Assembly: GCA_000717735.1 (NCBI GenBank)
Contig: JOBE01000094.1
Coordinates: 1 to 15,293, forward strand
Source: Streptomyces griseoluteus
Lineage (GTDB): Bacteria; Actinomycetota; Actinomycetes; Streptomycetales; Streptomycetaceae
Reading direction: 5' to 3'
DNA length: 15,293 nucleotides
This document shows positions 15,216 to 15,293 of this stretch, in pieces (the first letter of the stretch is position 1; every line of letters starts with the position of its first letter). The position numbers and the translations under genes were made by a program. The notes below the pieces were generated by a model. That model worked only from the letters and a program-made list of their open reading frames with translations. It was not told the DNA's origin and ran no database searches.

Positions 15216-15293
15216 GGCCGTGAGCTGGGAGGTTGGCTGGCGGTACTGTCGGCCGATGGAGTCTGAGAAGTCGAACGGGTGCCCGCTTCATGG
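15199..15293. mobile_element. Possible left end of an insertion sequence interrupting the integrase
   Basis: Integrase similarity ends at NTWL and the following DNA begins GGGCTGTCCCGCAATAAGG, which looks like a transposon terminal sequence. No transposase is visible in the remaining 95 bases and the other end lies outside the window, so a simple deletion is also possible. Confidence 0.35.

Overview
The window looks like a Streptomyces (or closely related high-GC actinomycete) chromosome. GC is high, codon use is strongly G/C-ending in the third position, starts include GTG, and a tRNA-Pro(GGG) fragment reads as I remember the Streptomyces gene. All family assignments below come from reading motifs, not from searches.

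Left region (1-3789): a large RHS/YD-repeat polymorphic toxin gene enters from outside the window. It is frameshifted near 1967-1980 but keeps an intact C-terminal toxin domain. A small gene 10 bases downstream resembles DUF6193 proteins and is the likely immunity gene.

Junction region (3790-5244): no intact gene. It holds a decayed tyrosine-integrase C-terminus (about 4227-4418), a perfect 19-bp-stem hairpin (4461-4502), and a 42-bp tRNA-Pro(GGG) 3' fragment on the minus strand (4519-4560). The tRNA 5' half is absent, which is the signature of an att site left by tRNA-targeting integration. Three copies of a TGGTCCCCAA motif flank the core and are candidate integrase arm sites.

Cargo region (5245-14699): four plus-strand genes. 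(1) A 1533-residue protein has a sacsin-type GHKL/HSP90-like ATPase domain at the N-terminus and a DUF3883/NO VEIN-like, PD-(D/E)xK-like domain at the C-terminus. (2) A 587-residue helical protein of unknown family follows. (3) A 262-residue coiled-coil protein has a GrpE-like C-terminal part. (4) A 681-residue Hsp70 has the usual alpha-helical lid replaced by a domain that looks like a degenerate PIN/NYN (Zc3h12a-type) RNase fold. Genes 2-4 overlap at stop/start codons and are surely co-transcribed. Gene 1 is separated from them by 259 bases with a strong hairpin.

Right end (14700-15293): a tyrosine integrase N-terminus (14904-15215) is cut off after 103 residues at a junction that looks like the edge of an insertion.

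Interpretation: 4561 to beyond the right edge is probably an integrated element at tRNA-Pro(GGG), carrying a chaperone-based cassette (HSP90-like ATPase/nuclease-like protein, GrpE-like factor, Hsp70 fusion, unknown adaptor). I do not recognise this as a named system. A defence or stress role is inferred from domain types and from the mobile context, and is not shown by the sequence.
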